DNA of 64,000 nucleotides from positions 1 through 64,000 of the forward strand of contig JADYZZ010000026.1 in the NCBI GenBank assembly GCA_020852865.1, given 5' to 3'. The notes below the pieces were generated by a model. It was not told where the DNA came from and ran no database searches. It saw only the letters and a list, made by a program, of their open reading frames with translations. This stretch comes from Rubrivivax sp. (lineage in GTDB: Bacteria; Pseudomonadota; Gammaproteobacteria; Burkholderiales; Burkholderiaceae_C). Shown piece after piece: positions 1-7,846 of the stretch (its first letter is position 1; every line of letters starts with the position of its first letter). The position numbers and the translations under genes were made by a program.

Positions 1-1002
1 CAGCACCTCGTGGCAGGTCTCGCGCATCAGCTTGGCGCGCGGGTCGTAGTTCTTGTAGACGCGGTGGCCGAAGCCCATCAGCTTGACGTTGGAGTTCTTG
101 TCCTTCACCTGCTTGATGAACTCGCCGATCTTCTCGACGCCGCCCATCTTCTGGATGTCGCCCAGCATGTTCAGGCAGGCCTCGTTGGCGCCGCCGTGCG
201 CCGGCCCCCACAGGCAGGCCACGCCGGCGGCGATGGCGGCGAACGGGTTCGTGCCCGAGCTGCCGCACAGGCGCACGGTGGACGTGGAGGCGTTCTGCTC
301 GTGATCGGCGTGCAGGATGAAGATGCGGTCGATCGCGCGCACCAGCACCTCGTTGGGCCGGTAGTCCTCGCACGGCGTCGCGAACATCATGCGCATGAAG
401 TTCGCGCTGTACGACAGGTCGTTGCGCGGATAGGCGTAGGGCTGGCCGACGCCGTACTTGTAGGCCATGGCCACCAGCGTCGGCATCTTGGCGATCAGCC
501 GGTGCGCCGAGATCTCGCGGTGGCGCGGGTTCTGCACGTCGGTGCTGTCGTGGTAGAAGGCGGCCAGCGCCCCCACCAGGCCGGTGAGCACCGCCATCGG
601 GTGCGCGTCGCGCCTGAAGCCGCGCATGAAGAACTGCATCTGCTCGTTGACCATCGTGTGGTAGGTGATGGTCTTGACGAACTTGGCGCGCTGCTCGCCG
701 TTGGGCAGATCGCCGTACAGCAGCAGGTGGCAGACCTCGAGGAAGTCGCAGTGCTGGGCGAGCTGCTCGATCGGGTAGCCGCGGTACAGCAGTTCGCCCT
801 TGTCGCCGTCGATGTAGGTGATCGTCGAGCTGCAGCTGGCCGTGCTCAGGAAGCCGGGGTCGTAGGTGAACTTGCCGCTCTGGCCGTAGAGCTTGCGGAT
901 GTCGAGCACGTCGGGCCCGACGCTGCCCTTGTAGATGGGCAGCTCCATGCTCGGGCTGCCGTCGCTGAACGACAGGGTGGCTTTGACTTCGGAGGGGGTC
1001 AT
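1..1002 (-). CDS. gltA: citrate synthase, 3' end outside window
   Basis: Type II citrate synthase, condensing oxaloacetate and acetyl-CoA to citrate at the entry of the TCA cycle in the cytosol. The first 334 residues are visible; the family has about 430, so the last quarter lies beyond the left edge. The start gives [12 protein letters not shown], the usual N-terminus in this group. Family blocks seen include [13 protein letters not shown], the catalytic-His region around [11 protein letters not shown], and [15 protein letters not shown] followed by GFGHRVYK. It is the last gene of the sdhCDAB-sdhE-gltA run, 19 bases after sdhE, so co-transcription is likely. Confidence 0.97.
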   Translation of the reverse strand, partial: MTPSEVKATLSFSDGSPSMELPIYKGSVGPDVLDIRKLYGQSGKFTYDPGFLSTASCSSTITYIDGDKGELLYRGYPIEQLAQHCDFLEVCHLLLYGDLPNGEQRAKFVKTITYHTMVNEQMQFFMRGFRRDAHPMAVLTGLVGALAAFYHDSTDVQNPRHREISAHRLIAKMPTLVAMAYKYGVGQPYAYPRNDLSYSANFMRMMFATPCEDYRPNEVLVRAIDRIFILHADHEQNASTSTVRLCGSSGTNPFAAIAAGVACLWGPAHGGANEACLNMLGDIQKMGGVEKIGEFIKQVKDKNSNVKLMGFGHRVYKNYDPRAKLMRETCHEVL

Positions 1003-1021
1003 GGTCGCGCGCCTTTCATCG

Positions 1022-1306
1022 TCATCGGTCGACCGGCAGCGCCGGCGGGCGGCGCAGCAGCGCCAGCAATTCGTGGACCGCAAGCGTATCGAGCTCGCCC
1101 TCGGGCTCCTTGCGCCGGAGCAAGAGATCGAGCAAATCGTTGTCCGCCAGGGCCGTCAGGGCCTCGAGCGCCGCGGCCTGCCGCGGCGTGATGTCCGGGC
1201 CATGGGTGCGCAGGAAGCGATCGAGGAACAGGTCGTTCTCGAGCAGGCCGCGGCGGCAGCGCCAGCCGAGCCGCGCCAGCGCGCGTTCGTCGAGGCGCTC
1301 GCTCAT
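1022..1306 (-). CDS. sdhE: succinate dehydrogenase assembly factor 2 (SdhE/CptB family)
   Basis: Small cytosolic protein of 94 residues, the usual length for SdhE. Members of the family help attach FAD covalently to SdhA. The signature RGLLE (Arg19-Gly20-x-x-Glu23) is present near the N-terminus, followed by a helical body ending in an acidic and then Leu-rich stretch. It lies between sdhB (58-base gap) and gltA, exactly where its client operon is, which supports the call strongly. Confidence 0.93.
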   Translation of the reverse strand: MSERLDERALARLGWRCRRGLLENDLFLDRFLRTHGPDITPRQAAALEALTALADNDLLDLLLRRKEPEGELDTLAVHELLALLRRPPALPVDR

Positions 1307-1364
1307 GGCTCTCAGGCCCCTTCCCGGGGCCCCGCGCGGGCATCGCTCATGCCTTCACCGGCCC

Positions 1365-2069
1365 TCACACCGCGCGGCGGACCATCAGCTCCTTGATCTT
1401 GCTGATCGCCCGCGACGGGTTCAGGTGCTTGGGACACACGTCGACGCAGTTCATGATGTCGTAGCAGCGGTACAGCCGGTACGGATCGAGCAGGTTGTCG
1501 AGCCGCTCGCCCGTGGCCTCGTCGCGGCTGTCGGCGAGGAAGCGGTAGGCCTGCAGCAGACCGGCCGGGCCGACGTACTTGTCGGGGTTCCACCAGAAGC
1601 TCGGGCAGGCCGTGCTGCAGCACGCGCACAGGATGCACTCGTACAGCCCGTCGAGCTCGTCGCGCTCCTCGGGCGACTGCAGCCGCTCCTTCTCGGGCGG
1701 CGGCGTGTCGTTCATCAGATACGGCTTGATCGAGTGGTACTGCTTGAAGAACTGCGTCATGTCGACGATCAGGTCGCGCACCACGGGCAGGCCGGGCAGC
1801 GGCTTGAGCACGATCGTGTCGGGCAGCGTGCGCAGGTTGGTCAGGCAGGCCAGCCCGTTCTTGCGGTTGATGTTCATCGCGTCCGAGCCGCACACGCCCT
1901 CGCGGCAGCTGCGGCGGAAGGCAAGCGTCGGGTCCTGCGCCTTGAGCCTGATCAGGGCGTCGAGCAGCATGCGCTCGCTGCCGTCGAGCTCGACCGTGTA
2001 GGTCTGCATGCGCGGCTTATCGTCCTTTTCGGGGTCGTAGCGGTAGATCTGGAAGGTGCGGCTGGCCAT
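1365..2069 (-). CDS. sdhB: succinate dehydrogenase iron-sulfur subunit
   Basis: Iron-sulfur subunit of complex II (234 residues) carrying electrons from SdhA to the membrane quinone site. The [2Fe-2S] ligands are Cys55, Cys60, Asp63 and Cys75, the same spacing and even numbering as in E. coli. A ferredoxin-like second half carries CILCACCSTACP ([4Fe-4S]) and CVDVCPKHLNP ([3Fe-4S]). The Met chosen gives MASRTFQIYRYDP, the conserved start; the frame stays open far upstream only because of the GC bias. The gene follows sdhA by about 50 bases. Confidence 0.97.
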   Translation of the reverse strand: MASRTFQIYRYDPEKDDKPRMQTYTVELDGSERMLLDALIRLKAQDPTLAFRRSCREGVCGSDAMNINRKNGLACLTNLRTLPDTIVLKPLPGLPVVRDLIVDMTQFFKQYHSIKPYLMNDTPPPEKERLQSPEERDELDGLYECILCACCSTACPSFWWNPDKYVGPAGLLQAYRFLADSRDEATGERLDNLLDPYRLYRCYDIMNCVDVCPKHLNPSRAISKIKELMVRRAV

Positions 2070-2119
2070 GGCGCGGACGTGTCTCGGTCGTACGGACGGG
2101 GTTCGGGGCGGCGCGCACC

Positions 2120-3919
2120 CTAGAAGGTGCGCACCTTGGGCGGGATGGACGCGACGCCGAGCGGCTGCAGCTTCACCGGCTTGTATTCGAGCCGGCTGCC
2201 CTCGGCGTACCACAGCGTGTGCTTGAGCCAGTCGCGGTCGTTGCGGCCGAGCGGGAACTCGGGGTCGTCGGCGCCGCGCTCGTAGTCCATCACGGTGTGC
2301 GCGCCGCGGCACTCGTGGCGCGCGGCGGCCGAAGTGATGGTGGCCTGCGCGACCTCGATCAGGTTGTCGACCTCGAGCGCCTCGACGCGCGCGGTGTTGA
2401 AGATGCGGCTCTTGTCGGCCAGGCCGGTCGCCTCGGCGCGCCGGCGCAGCGCGGCGACGCGCTCGACGCCCTCGTCGAGGCCGGCCTGCGTGCGGAACAC
2501 GCCGGCGTGCGATTGCATCGTGTCGCGGATGTCGTTGGCCACGTCCTGGGCGTACTCGCCGCCGCTGCTCGAGTCGAGCCGCGCCAGCCGCGCCAGGCTG
2601 CGCTCGGCGGCGTCCTTGGGCAGCGGCTTGAACGCCTCGCCCGAGCGGCGCAGGCTCTCGACGATGTGGTTGCCCGCGCTCTTGCCGAACACGAGCAGAT
2701 CGAGCAGCGAGTTCGTGCCGAGGCGGTTCGCGCCGTGTACGCTCACGCACGAGCATTCGCCCACGGCGTACAGGCCGCCCACCGGCGCGTCGGGCACGCC
2801 GCCGCGCGGCACCACCACCTGGCCGTGGATGTTGGTGGGCACGCCGCCCATCTGGTAGTGGATCGTCGGCACCACCGGGATCGGCTCGCGCGTGATGTCG
2901 ACGTTGGCGAAGTTGTGCCCGATCTCGAAGACGCTGGGCAGCCGCTTCATGATCGTCTCGGCGCCCAGGTGCGTCATGTCGAGTTCGATGTAGTCCTTGT
3001 TCGGACCGCAGCCGCGCCCTTCCTTGATCTCCTGGTCCATGCAGCGGCTGACGAAGTCGCGCGGCGCCAGGTCCTTGAGCGTCGGCGCGTAGCGCTCCAT
3101 GAAGCGCTCGCCGTTGCTGTTGCGCAGGATCGCTCCCTCGCCGCGGCAGCCTTCGGTGAGCAGCACGCCGGCGTTGTGCACGCCGGTGGGGTGGAACTGC
3201 CAGAACTCCATGTCCTCGAGCGGGATGCCGGCGCGCGCCGCCATGCCCAGCCCGTCGCCGGTGTTGATGTAGGCGTTGGTGCTGGCCGCGTAGATGCGGC
3301 CGGCGCCGCCCGTGGCCAGCAGCGTGACCTTGGCCTCGAGGATGTAGACGTCGCCCGTCTCCATTTCGAGCGCGGTGACGCCGAGCACGTCGCCGGCGGC
3401 GTCGCGGATGAGGTCGAGCGCCATCCACTCGACGAAGAAGTTCGTCTTCGCGCGCACGTTCTGCTGGTACAGCGTGTGCAGCATGGCGTGGCCGGTGCGG
3501 TCGGCGGCGGCACAGGCGCGCTGCACCGGCTTCTCGCCGTAGTTGGCGGTGTGACCGCCGAAGGGGCGCTGGTAGATCGTGCCGTCGGCGTTGCGGTCGA
3601 ACGGCATGCCGAAGTGCTCGAGCTCGTAGACGACGCGCGGCGCCTCGCGGCACATGTATTCGATGGCGTCCTGGTCGCCGAGCCAGTCGCTGCCCTTGAT
3701 GGTGTCGTAGAAGTGGTAGTGCCAGTTGTCCTCGGCCATGTTGCCGAGGCTGGCGCCGATGCCGCCCTGCGCGGCCACGGTGTGGCTGCGCGTCGGGAAC
3801 ACCTTGGTGAGCACGGCCACGTTCAGGCCGGCGCGCGCCAGTTGCAGCGAGGCACGCATGCCGGAGCCGCCGGCCCCGACGATGACGACGTCGAAACGAC
3901 GCTTGGGAAGGCTAGCCAC
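2120..3919 (-). CDS. sdhA: succinate dehydrogenase flavoprotein subunit
   Basis: Catalytic flavoprotein of complex II (599 residues), oxidising succinate to fumarate. The dinucleotide fold VGAGGSG is at about residues 14-20; the FAD-linking His46 sits in SHTVAAQGG; the active-site loop HGANRLGTNSLLDLLVFG is present further on. The length is typical. It starts three bases after sdhD stops, so translation is probably coupled. The open frame on the other strand across this gene is a codon-bias artefact. Confidence 0.98.
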   Translation of the reverse strand: MASLPKRRFDVVIVGAGGSGMRASLQLARAGLNVAVLTKVFPTRSHTVAAQGGIGASLGNMAEDNWHYHFYDTIKGSDWLGDQDAIEYMCREAPRVVYELEHFGMPFDRNADGTIYQRPFGGHTANYGEKPVQRACAAADRTGHAMLHTLYQQNVRAKTNFFVEWMALDLIRDAAGDVLGVTALEMETGDVYILEAKVTLLATGGAGRIYAASTNAYINTGDGLGMAARAGIPLEDMEFWQFHPTGVHNAGVLLTEGCRGEGAILRNSNGERFMERYAPTLKDLAPRDFVSRCMDQEIKEGRGCGPNKDYIELDMTHLGAETIMKRLPSVFEIGHNFANVDITREPIPVVPTIHYQMGGVPTNIHGQVVVPRGGVPDAPVGGLYAVGECSCVSVHGANRLGTNSLLDLLVFGKSAGNHIVESLRRSGEAFKPLPKDAAERSLARLARLDSSSGGEYAQDVANDIRDTMQSHAGVFRTQAGLDEGVERVAALRRRAEATGLADKSRIFNTARVEALEVDNLIEVAQATITSAAARHECRGAHTVMDYERGADDPEFPLGRNDRDWLKHTLWYAEGSRLEYKPVKLQPLGVASIPPKVRTF

Positions 3920-3922
3920 TTT

Positions 3923-4285
3923 CTATAGTCTCCAGAGCACCTGCACGGCCCAGCCCATGCACGCGAGCAGCCAGGTCAGCGTGGCCGCCATCAGCACCAG
4001 CCGCACGCCGACCGGCTTGACGTAGTCCATCCAGATGTTGCGCATGCCGATCCAGGCATGCCAGCCGAGCGCGACGACGACGGCGAAGGTGAGCACCTTC
4101 ATCCATTGCGCGGCGAAGATGCCGGCCCACTTGTCGTAGCCGAGCGCCCCCGGGGTGAGCAGCTGCACCAGCAGCACGAGGGTGAAGAGGGCCAGCAGCG
4201 CCGCCGTCAGGCGCTGGGCCAGCCAGTCGCCGACGCCGTAGTGCGCGCCGACGACGAGCCGCTTGCTGCCGTAGTTCACTGTCAT
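3923..4285 (-). CDS. sdhD: succinate dehydrogenase hydrophobic membrane anchor subunit
   Basis: Membrane anchor of complex II, 120 residues, with three hydrophobic segments (about residues 26-45, 60-80 and 94-116). The segment HAWIGMRNIWMDYVKP carries the His expected to ligate heme b and the conserved Trp-Met-Asp turn. It starts MTVNYGSKRLVVGAHYG, as in other Burkholderiales. It follows sdhC by 18 bases and abuts sdhA. Confidence 0.94.
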   Translation of the reverse strand: MTVNYGSKRLVVGAHYGVGDWLAQRLTAALLALFTLVLLVQLLTPGALGYDKWAGIFAAQWMKVLTFAVVVALGWHAWIGMRNIWMDYVKPVGVRLVLMAATLTWLLACMGWAVQVLWRL

Positions 4286-4303
4286 CGTCCGACTCCCAGG
4301 CGA

Positions 4304-4738
4304 TCAGTACAGGCCGAACAGCTTGCCGGCCAGGCCGAGCGTGAGAAAGAGGCTGACGGCCAGCGTGGCCGCGGCCGTGGCGCGGCCCTGCTCCTTGCTC
4401 ATGCGGTGCGTGGCGTCCATCCACATGTGGCGCAGGCCGGCCAGCGCGTGGTGCAGATAGGCCCAGATCAGGGCCAGCACGACGAGCTTGACCAGCACCG
4501 CCGGCACGAAGCCGATGCCGGCGACGAAGGCGTTGGTGAAGCGTTCGTAGCTGATCTCGCTGCTGAGGCTGGAGTCGAACAGCCAGACGACGAAGGGCAG
4601 CAGCACGAACATCAGCGCCCCGCTGGCGCGGTGCAGGATCGACACCAGCGCCGCGAGCGGCATGCGGTACTGCAGCGCATCGGTCAGATGCATCGTGCCG
4701 GGCCGCGGCCGGCTCGCGTGGTTCGTCGTCTCGGACAT
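4304..4738 (-). CDS. sdhC: succinate dehydrogenase cytochrome b556 subunit
   Basis: Larger membrane anchor of complex II, 144 residues from the start MSETTNHASRPRPG. Three hydrophobic segments are visible; SILHRASG (residues 33-40) is the family signature near the quinone site, and LRHMWMDATH holds the heme-ligand region. An upstream in-frame Met would add 21 residues, but that stretch contains a -10-like element and is not like the family, so the shorter form is preferred. First gene of the sdh operon. Confidence 0.94.
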   Translation of the reverse strand: MSETTNHASRPRPGTMHLTDALQYRMPLAALVSILHRASGALMFVLLPFVVWLFDSSLSSEISYERFTNAFVAGIGFVPAVLVKLVVLALIWAYLHHALAGLRHMWMDATHRMSKEQGRATAAATLAVSLFLTLGLAGKLFGLY

Positions 4739-4775
4739 GGCTGGGCTCTGGGGCTGGACCGGCGGGATGCGGTGG

Positions 4776-4781
4776 AGTTTA
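4776..4781 (-). promoter_or_regulatory. possible -10 element for sdhC operon
   Basis: The minus strand reads TAAACT, matching four of six TATAAT positions, about 37 bases upstream of the chosen sdhC start. No good -35 box stands at the matching distance, so this is tentative. It sits between the gntR stop and sdhC. Confidence 0.35.
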
Positions 4782-4853
4782 TTGCAAGGCCGGATACCCA
4801 CGCGCGACGGCCCGCGCAGCAGCGCTCTCGCCGCGCCGTGCGGCGCGCGGGCT

Positions 4854-5675
4854 TCACCCCACCTCGTTGCGATAGTGGTGCCGGTCGGTCAGGTACAGGC
4901 CGCGGCGCAGCTCGACCGGCTGGTCGCCGTAGGTGAACGAGCGCCGCTCCACCAGCAGCAGCGGCGACGCCGGCGCCACGCCGAGCAAGGCGGCCTCGGC
5001 CGGGGCCGCCGCCACGGCGCGGATCCTTTCCTCGGCGCGGATCATGCGCAGCGAGAACTCGAGCTCGAACAGCCGATACAGCGGCCCCTGCCAGCGCGCC
5101 AGCAAGGCGGCATCGAGCCGAGCGAAGCGCGCCGCGGGCAGCCACAGGTCGTCGAGCACGATCGGCCGCTCGCCCTCGAGCAGCAGCCGGCGCAGCTCGA
5201 TCACCGTCTCGCCCGCGGCCAGCTCGAGCGCGCGCGCGACCTCGGGCGTGGCGCGCAGGCGGCGGCAGTCGAGAAAGCGCCGGCTCAGGCGCGGCAGCAC
5301 GCCGCCGCCGTCGGGCGTCAGGCGCAGGAAGCGGTAGCGCGTGCCCTCCTCGGCGTGGCTGGCGACGAAGGTGCCGCGGCCCTGGCGACGCACGAGCAGG
5401 TTGGCGAGCGCGAGCTCTTCGATCGCCTTGCGCACCGTGCCCTGGCTCACCTCGAAGCGCCGGGCGAGCTCCTGCTCGCTCGGGATGAGCTGCCCCGGCT
5501 GCCACTCGCCCACCTGCAGGCTGCGCAGCAGCAAGGCCTTGATCTGCAGGTACAGCGGACTGAACGAAGGCAGGGCCGCGCCGCGCTCGCCGCCGCGCGG
5601 CCGCGAGCCGCGCAGCGATGCGCGCTCGCGCGCCGAAGCCGCGGAAACAGTCTGCCGATGACGGGTCCCGGCCAT
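4854..5675 (-). CDS. GntR family transcriptional regulator with UTRA domain (HutC type)
   Basis: Predicted cytosolic repressor of 273 residues. A winged helix-turn-helix covers about residues 37-105, with the typical [22 protein letters not shown] recognition region and the wing [17 protein letters not shown] ligand-binding domain follows (about 120-265), ending in [17 protein letters not shown]. The gene lies between sdhC (same strand, downstream) and mdh (divergent), a position repeated in other Burkholderiales. Control of sdh and mdh by a TCA-cycle metabolite is a reasonable inference, not shown by the sequence. The first 35 residues are low-complexity and the true start may be later. Confidence 0.88.
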   Translation of the reverse strand: MAGTRHRQTVSAASARERASLRGSRPRGGERGAALPSFSPLYLQIKALLLRSLQVGEWQPGQLIPSEQELARRFEVSQGTVRKAIEELALANLLVRRQGRGTFVASHAEEGTRYRFLRLTPDGGGVLPRLSRRFLDCRRLRATPEVARALELAAGETVIELRRLLLEGERPIVLDDLWLPAARFARLDAALLARWQGPLYRLFELEFSLRMIRAEERIRAVAAAPAEAALLGVAPASPLLLVERRSFTYGDQPVELRRGLYLTDRHHYRNEVG

Positions 5676-5723
5676 GCCGGGATTGTCCGGCCAACGGCGG
5701 GGCGTGCCGCACGGGCGCCTCGG

Positions 5724-5729
5724 TAGAAT
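5724..5729 (+). promoter_or_regulatory. possible -10 element for mdh
   Basis: TAGAAT, five of six matches to TATAAT, 26 bases before the mdh GTG. A start near 5736 would leave a leader of about 20 bases containing the ribosome site AGGAGA. No convincing -35 box was found. It lies just outside the 5' end of the divergent gntR gene, where a GntR operator would be expected. Confidence 0.45.
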
Positions 5730-5755
5730 CCCGCTGCCTCATCCAGGAGAAAGAC

Positions 5756-6742
5756 GTGAGCAAGAAACCCGTTCGTGTGGCCGTCACCGGCGCGGCCGGC
5801 CAGATCGGCTACGCCATCCTGTTTCGCATCGCCAGCGGCCAGATGCTGGGGCCCGACCAGCCGGTGATCCTGCAACTGCTCGAGATCCCCGACGAGAAGG
5901 CGCAGAAGGCGCTCGAGGGCGTGATGATGGAACTCGAGGACTGCGCCTTCCCGCTGCTGGCGGGCATGCAGGCGCACGCCAGCGCCGAGACCGCCTTCAG
6001 GGACACCGACTATGCGCTGCTGATCGGTGCGCGTCCGCGCGGCCCGGGCATGGAGCGGGCCGACTTGCTGGCGGCCAACGCGCAGATCTTCACCGCACAG
6101 GGCAAGGCGCTGGACCGCGCCGCCCGCCGCGACGTGAAGGTGCTGGTGGTCGGCAACCCGGCCAACACCAACGCCTACATCGCGATGAAGAGCGCGCCGT
6201 CGCTCGCGCGCGAGAACTTCACCTCGATGATGCGGCTCGACCACAACCGCGCGCGCAGCCAGATCGCCGCCAGGACGGGCCGCCCGGTGGACGCCATCCG
6301 CAAGCTCTGCGTCTGGGGCAACCACTCGCCCTCGATGTACGCCGACTACCGCTTCGCCACGATCGACGGTGCGAGCGTCAGGGACATGATTGCCGACCAG
6401 GCCTGGAACGAGAACGTCTTCCTGCCCACGGTGGGCAAGCGCGGCGCCGCCGTCATCGCGGCACGCGGCTCGAGCTCGGCGGCCTCGGCGGCCAACGCCG
6501 CGATCGACCACATGCACGACTGGGTGCTGGGCAGCGGCGGCGAATGGGTGACGATGGGCGTGCCGAGCAACGGCGAGTACGGCATCCCGAAGGACACGAT
6601 GTTCGGCTACCCGGTCACCTGCGAAGGCGGCCGCTACAAGATCGTCGAGGGCCTGCCGATCGACGCGTTCAGCCAGGCCTGCATCGACAGGACGCTGGCC
6701 GAGCTCACGGCCGAGCGCGACGGCGTCAAGCACCTGCTGTGA
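5756..6742 (+). CDS. mdh: malate dehydrogenase
   Basis: NAD-dependent malate dehydrogenase (328 residues), interconverting malate and oxaloacetate. It is of the type close to cytosolic eukaryotic MDH, normal for beta-proteobacteria. The nucleotide fold [10 protein letters not shown] is at residues 11-20; MRLDHNRA provides substrate Arg residues and VWGNHS the catalytic His. The GTG start at 5756 follows AGGAGAAAGAC, a clear ribosome site, and gives [15 protein letters not shown]; the longer upstream frame is rejected. It is divergent from gntR. Confidence 0.97.
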   Translation: MSKKPVRVAVTGAAGQIGYAILFRIASGQMLGPDQPVILQLLEIPDEKAQKALEGVMMELEDCAFPLLAGMQAHASAETAFRDTDYALLIGARPRGPGMERADLLAANAQIFTAQGKALDRAARRDVKVLVVGNPANTNAYIAMKSAPSLARENFTSMMRLDHNRARSQIAARTGRPVDAIRKLCVWGNHSPSMYADYRFATIDGASVRDMIADQAWNENVFLPTVGKRGAAVIAARGSSSAASAANAAIDHMHDWVLGSGGEWVTMGVPSNGEYGIPKDTMFGYPVTCEGGRYKIVEGLPIDAFSQACIDRTLAELTAERDGVKHLL

Positions 6743-6826
6743 TGCGCCGCGGGCGCTGAACGCCGCTGTCCGGCGGGCCGGCGCCCCTCGCCTCCCCGGC
6801 CCCGCTGCGCGCACCGGACCTTGCCG

Positions 6827-7840
6827 ATGTCCGTCGTCGTACCCCCGCGCGCGGCGCTGTTCGAGCCCGAGGAGGCACGCCCGCCGGCGCTGCCGGTGTG
6901 CGACCACTACAGCGGGGTCGAGGCGCGCATGCGCAAGAGCCTCGAGCTGCAGGCCGAGCTGGGCCCGGTGTTCGACGTCACGCTCGACAACGAGGACGGC
7001 GCGCCGGTGGGCGGCGAGCTCGAGCACGCGCAACTCATCGCCGCGCTGCTGGGCTCGGTCGACAACCGCCACGGCCGCGTCGGCGTGCGGCTGCTGCCCT
7101 GGGGGCACCCCCGCTTCCACGAGGTGCTGCACGCGGTGCTGGGCGCCGCGCGCGCGCCGGCCTACCTGATGCTGCCCAAGCCGCGCGGCCTGGCCGATGT
7201 GCAGCAGGCCGCGGCCGCGATCGACGCGGCCGGCGGCGCCGCGGTGCCGCTGCACGCGCTCGTGGAGACGCACGGCGCGCTGGCCGACGCGATGGCGATC
7301 GCCGCGCACCCGCGCATCGAGTCGCTTTCGTTCGGCCTGATGGATTTTGTCTCGGCGCACCGCGGCGCGATCCCGCCCGCGGCCATGGATGCCGAAGGGC
7401 AGTTCGCTCACCCCCTGGTGCGCCGCGCCAAGCTCGAGATCGCCGCAGCCTGCCACGCCCAGGCCAAGGTGCCTTCGCATTGCGTCGTCACCGAGCTGCA
7501 CGACGCCGCGGCGCTGAGCCGCGCGGCGCGGCGTGCGGCCGACGAGTTCGGCTACACGCGCATGTGGAGCATCCACCCGGCGCAGATCCGGCCGATCATC
7601 GACGCGTTCGCGCCGCGCGCCGACGAGCTCGCGCTCGCGCTCGACATCATCCAGGCGGCGCAGGCCGCGCACTGGGCGCCGATCCGCCACCGCCACGCCG
7701 GCGCCGAGCGCCTGCACGACCGCGCGAGCTACCGCTACTACTGGCAGCTCATCGAACGCGCCGAGCGCACCGGCTGGAGCGGCGGCGTGGCGCCGCCGCC
7801 GGCACTGCGCGCGGCCTGGTTCGCCGCCGCGGCGGGCTGA
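6827..7840 (+). CDS. HpcH/HpaI aldolase / citrate-lyase beta-subunit family protein
   Basis: CitE-like TIM-barrel protein of 337 residues. Family members cleave or hydrolyse C-C or thioester bonds in malyl-CoA-like substrates with a divalent metal. Visible family features are the metal-site Glu-Asp in TLDNEDGAP, the LPKPRG block and the ALVETHGAL strand. The last third is less conserved. The start at ATG 6827 is preferred to a TTG six bases earlier. It follows mdh by 84 bases on the same strand, so a link to malate or malyl-CoA metabolism is plausible; the substrate cannot be read from the sequence. Confidence 0.8.
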   Translation: MSVVVPPRAALFEPEEARPPALPVCDHYSGVEARMRKSLELQAELGPVFDVTLDNEDGAPVGGELEHAQLIAALLGSVDNRHGRVGVRLLPWGHPRFHEVLHAVLGAARAPAYLMLPKPRGLADVQQAAAAIDAAGGAAVPLHALVETHGALADAMAIAAHPRIESLSFGLMDFVSAHRGAIPPAAMDAEGQFAHPLVRRAKLEIAAACHAQAKVPSHCVVTELHDAAALSRAARRAADEFGYTRMWSIHPAQIRPIIDAFAPRADELALALDIIQAAQAAHWAPIRHRHAGAERLHDRASYRYYWQLIERAERTGWSGGVAPPPALRAAWFAAAAG

Positions 7841-7846
7841 GGGCCG

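Noticed and set aside
4739..4801. Longer SdhC start adding 21 residues
   Set aside because: The extra residues are not family-like and overlap the -10-like element, so the shorter start is used.
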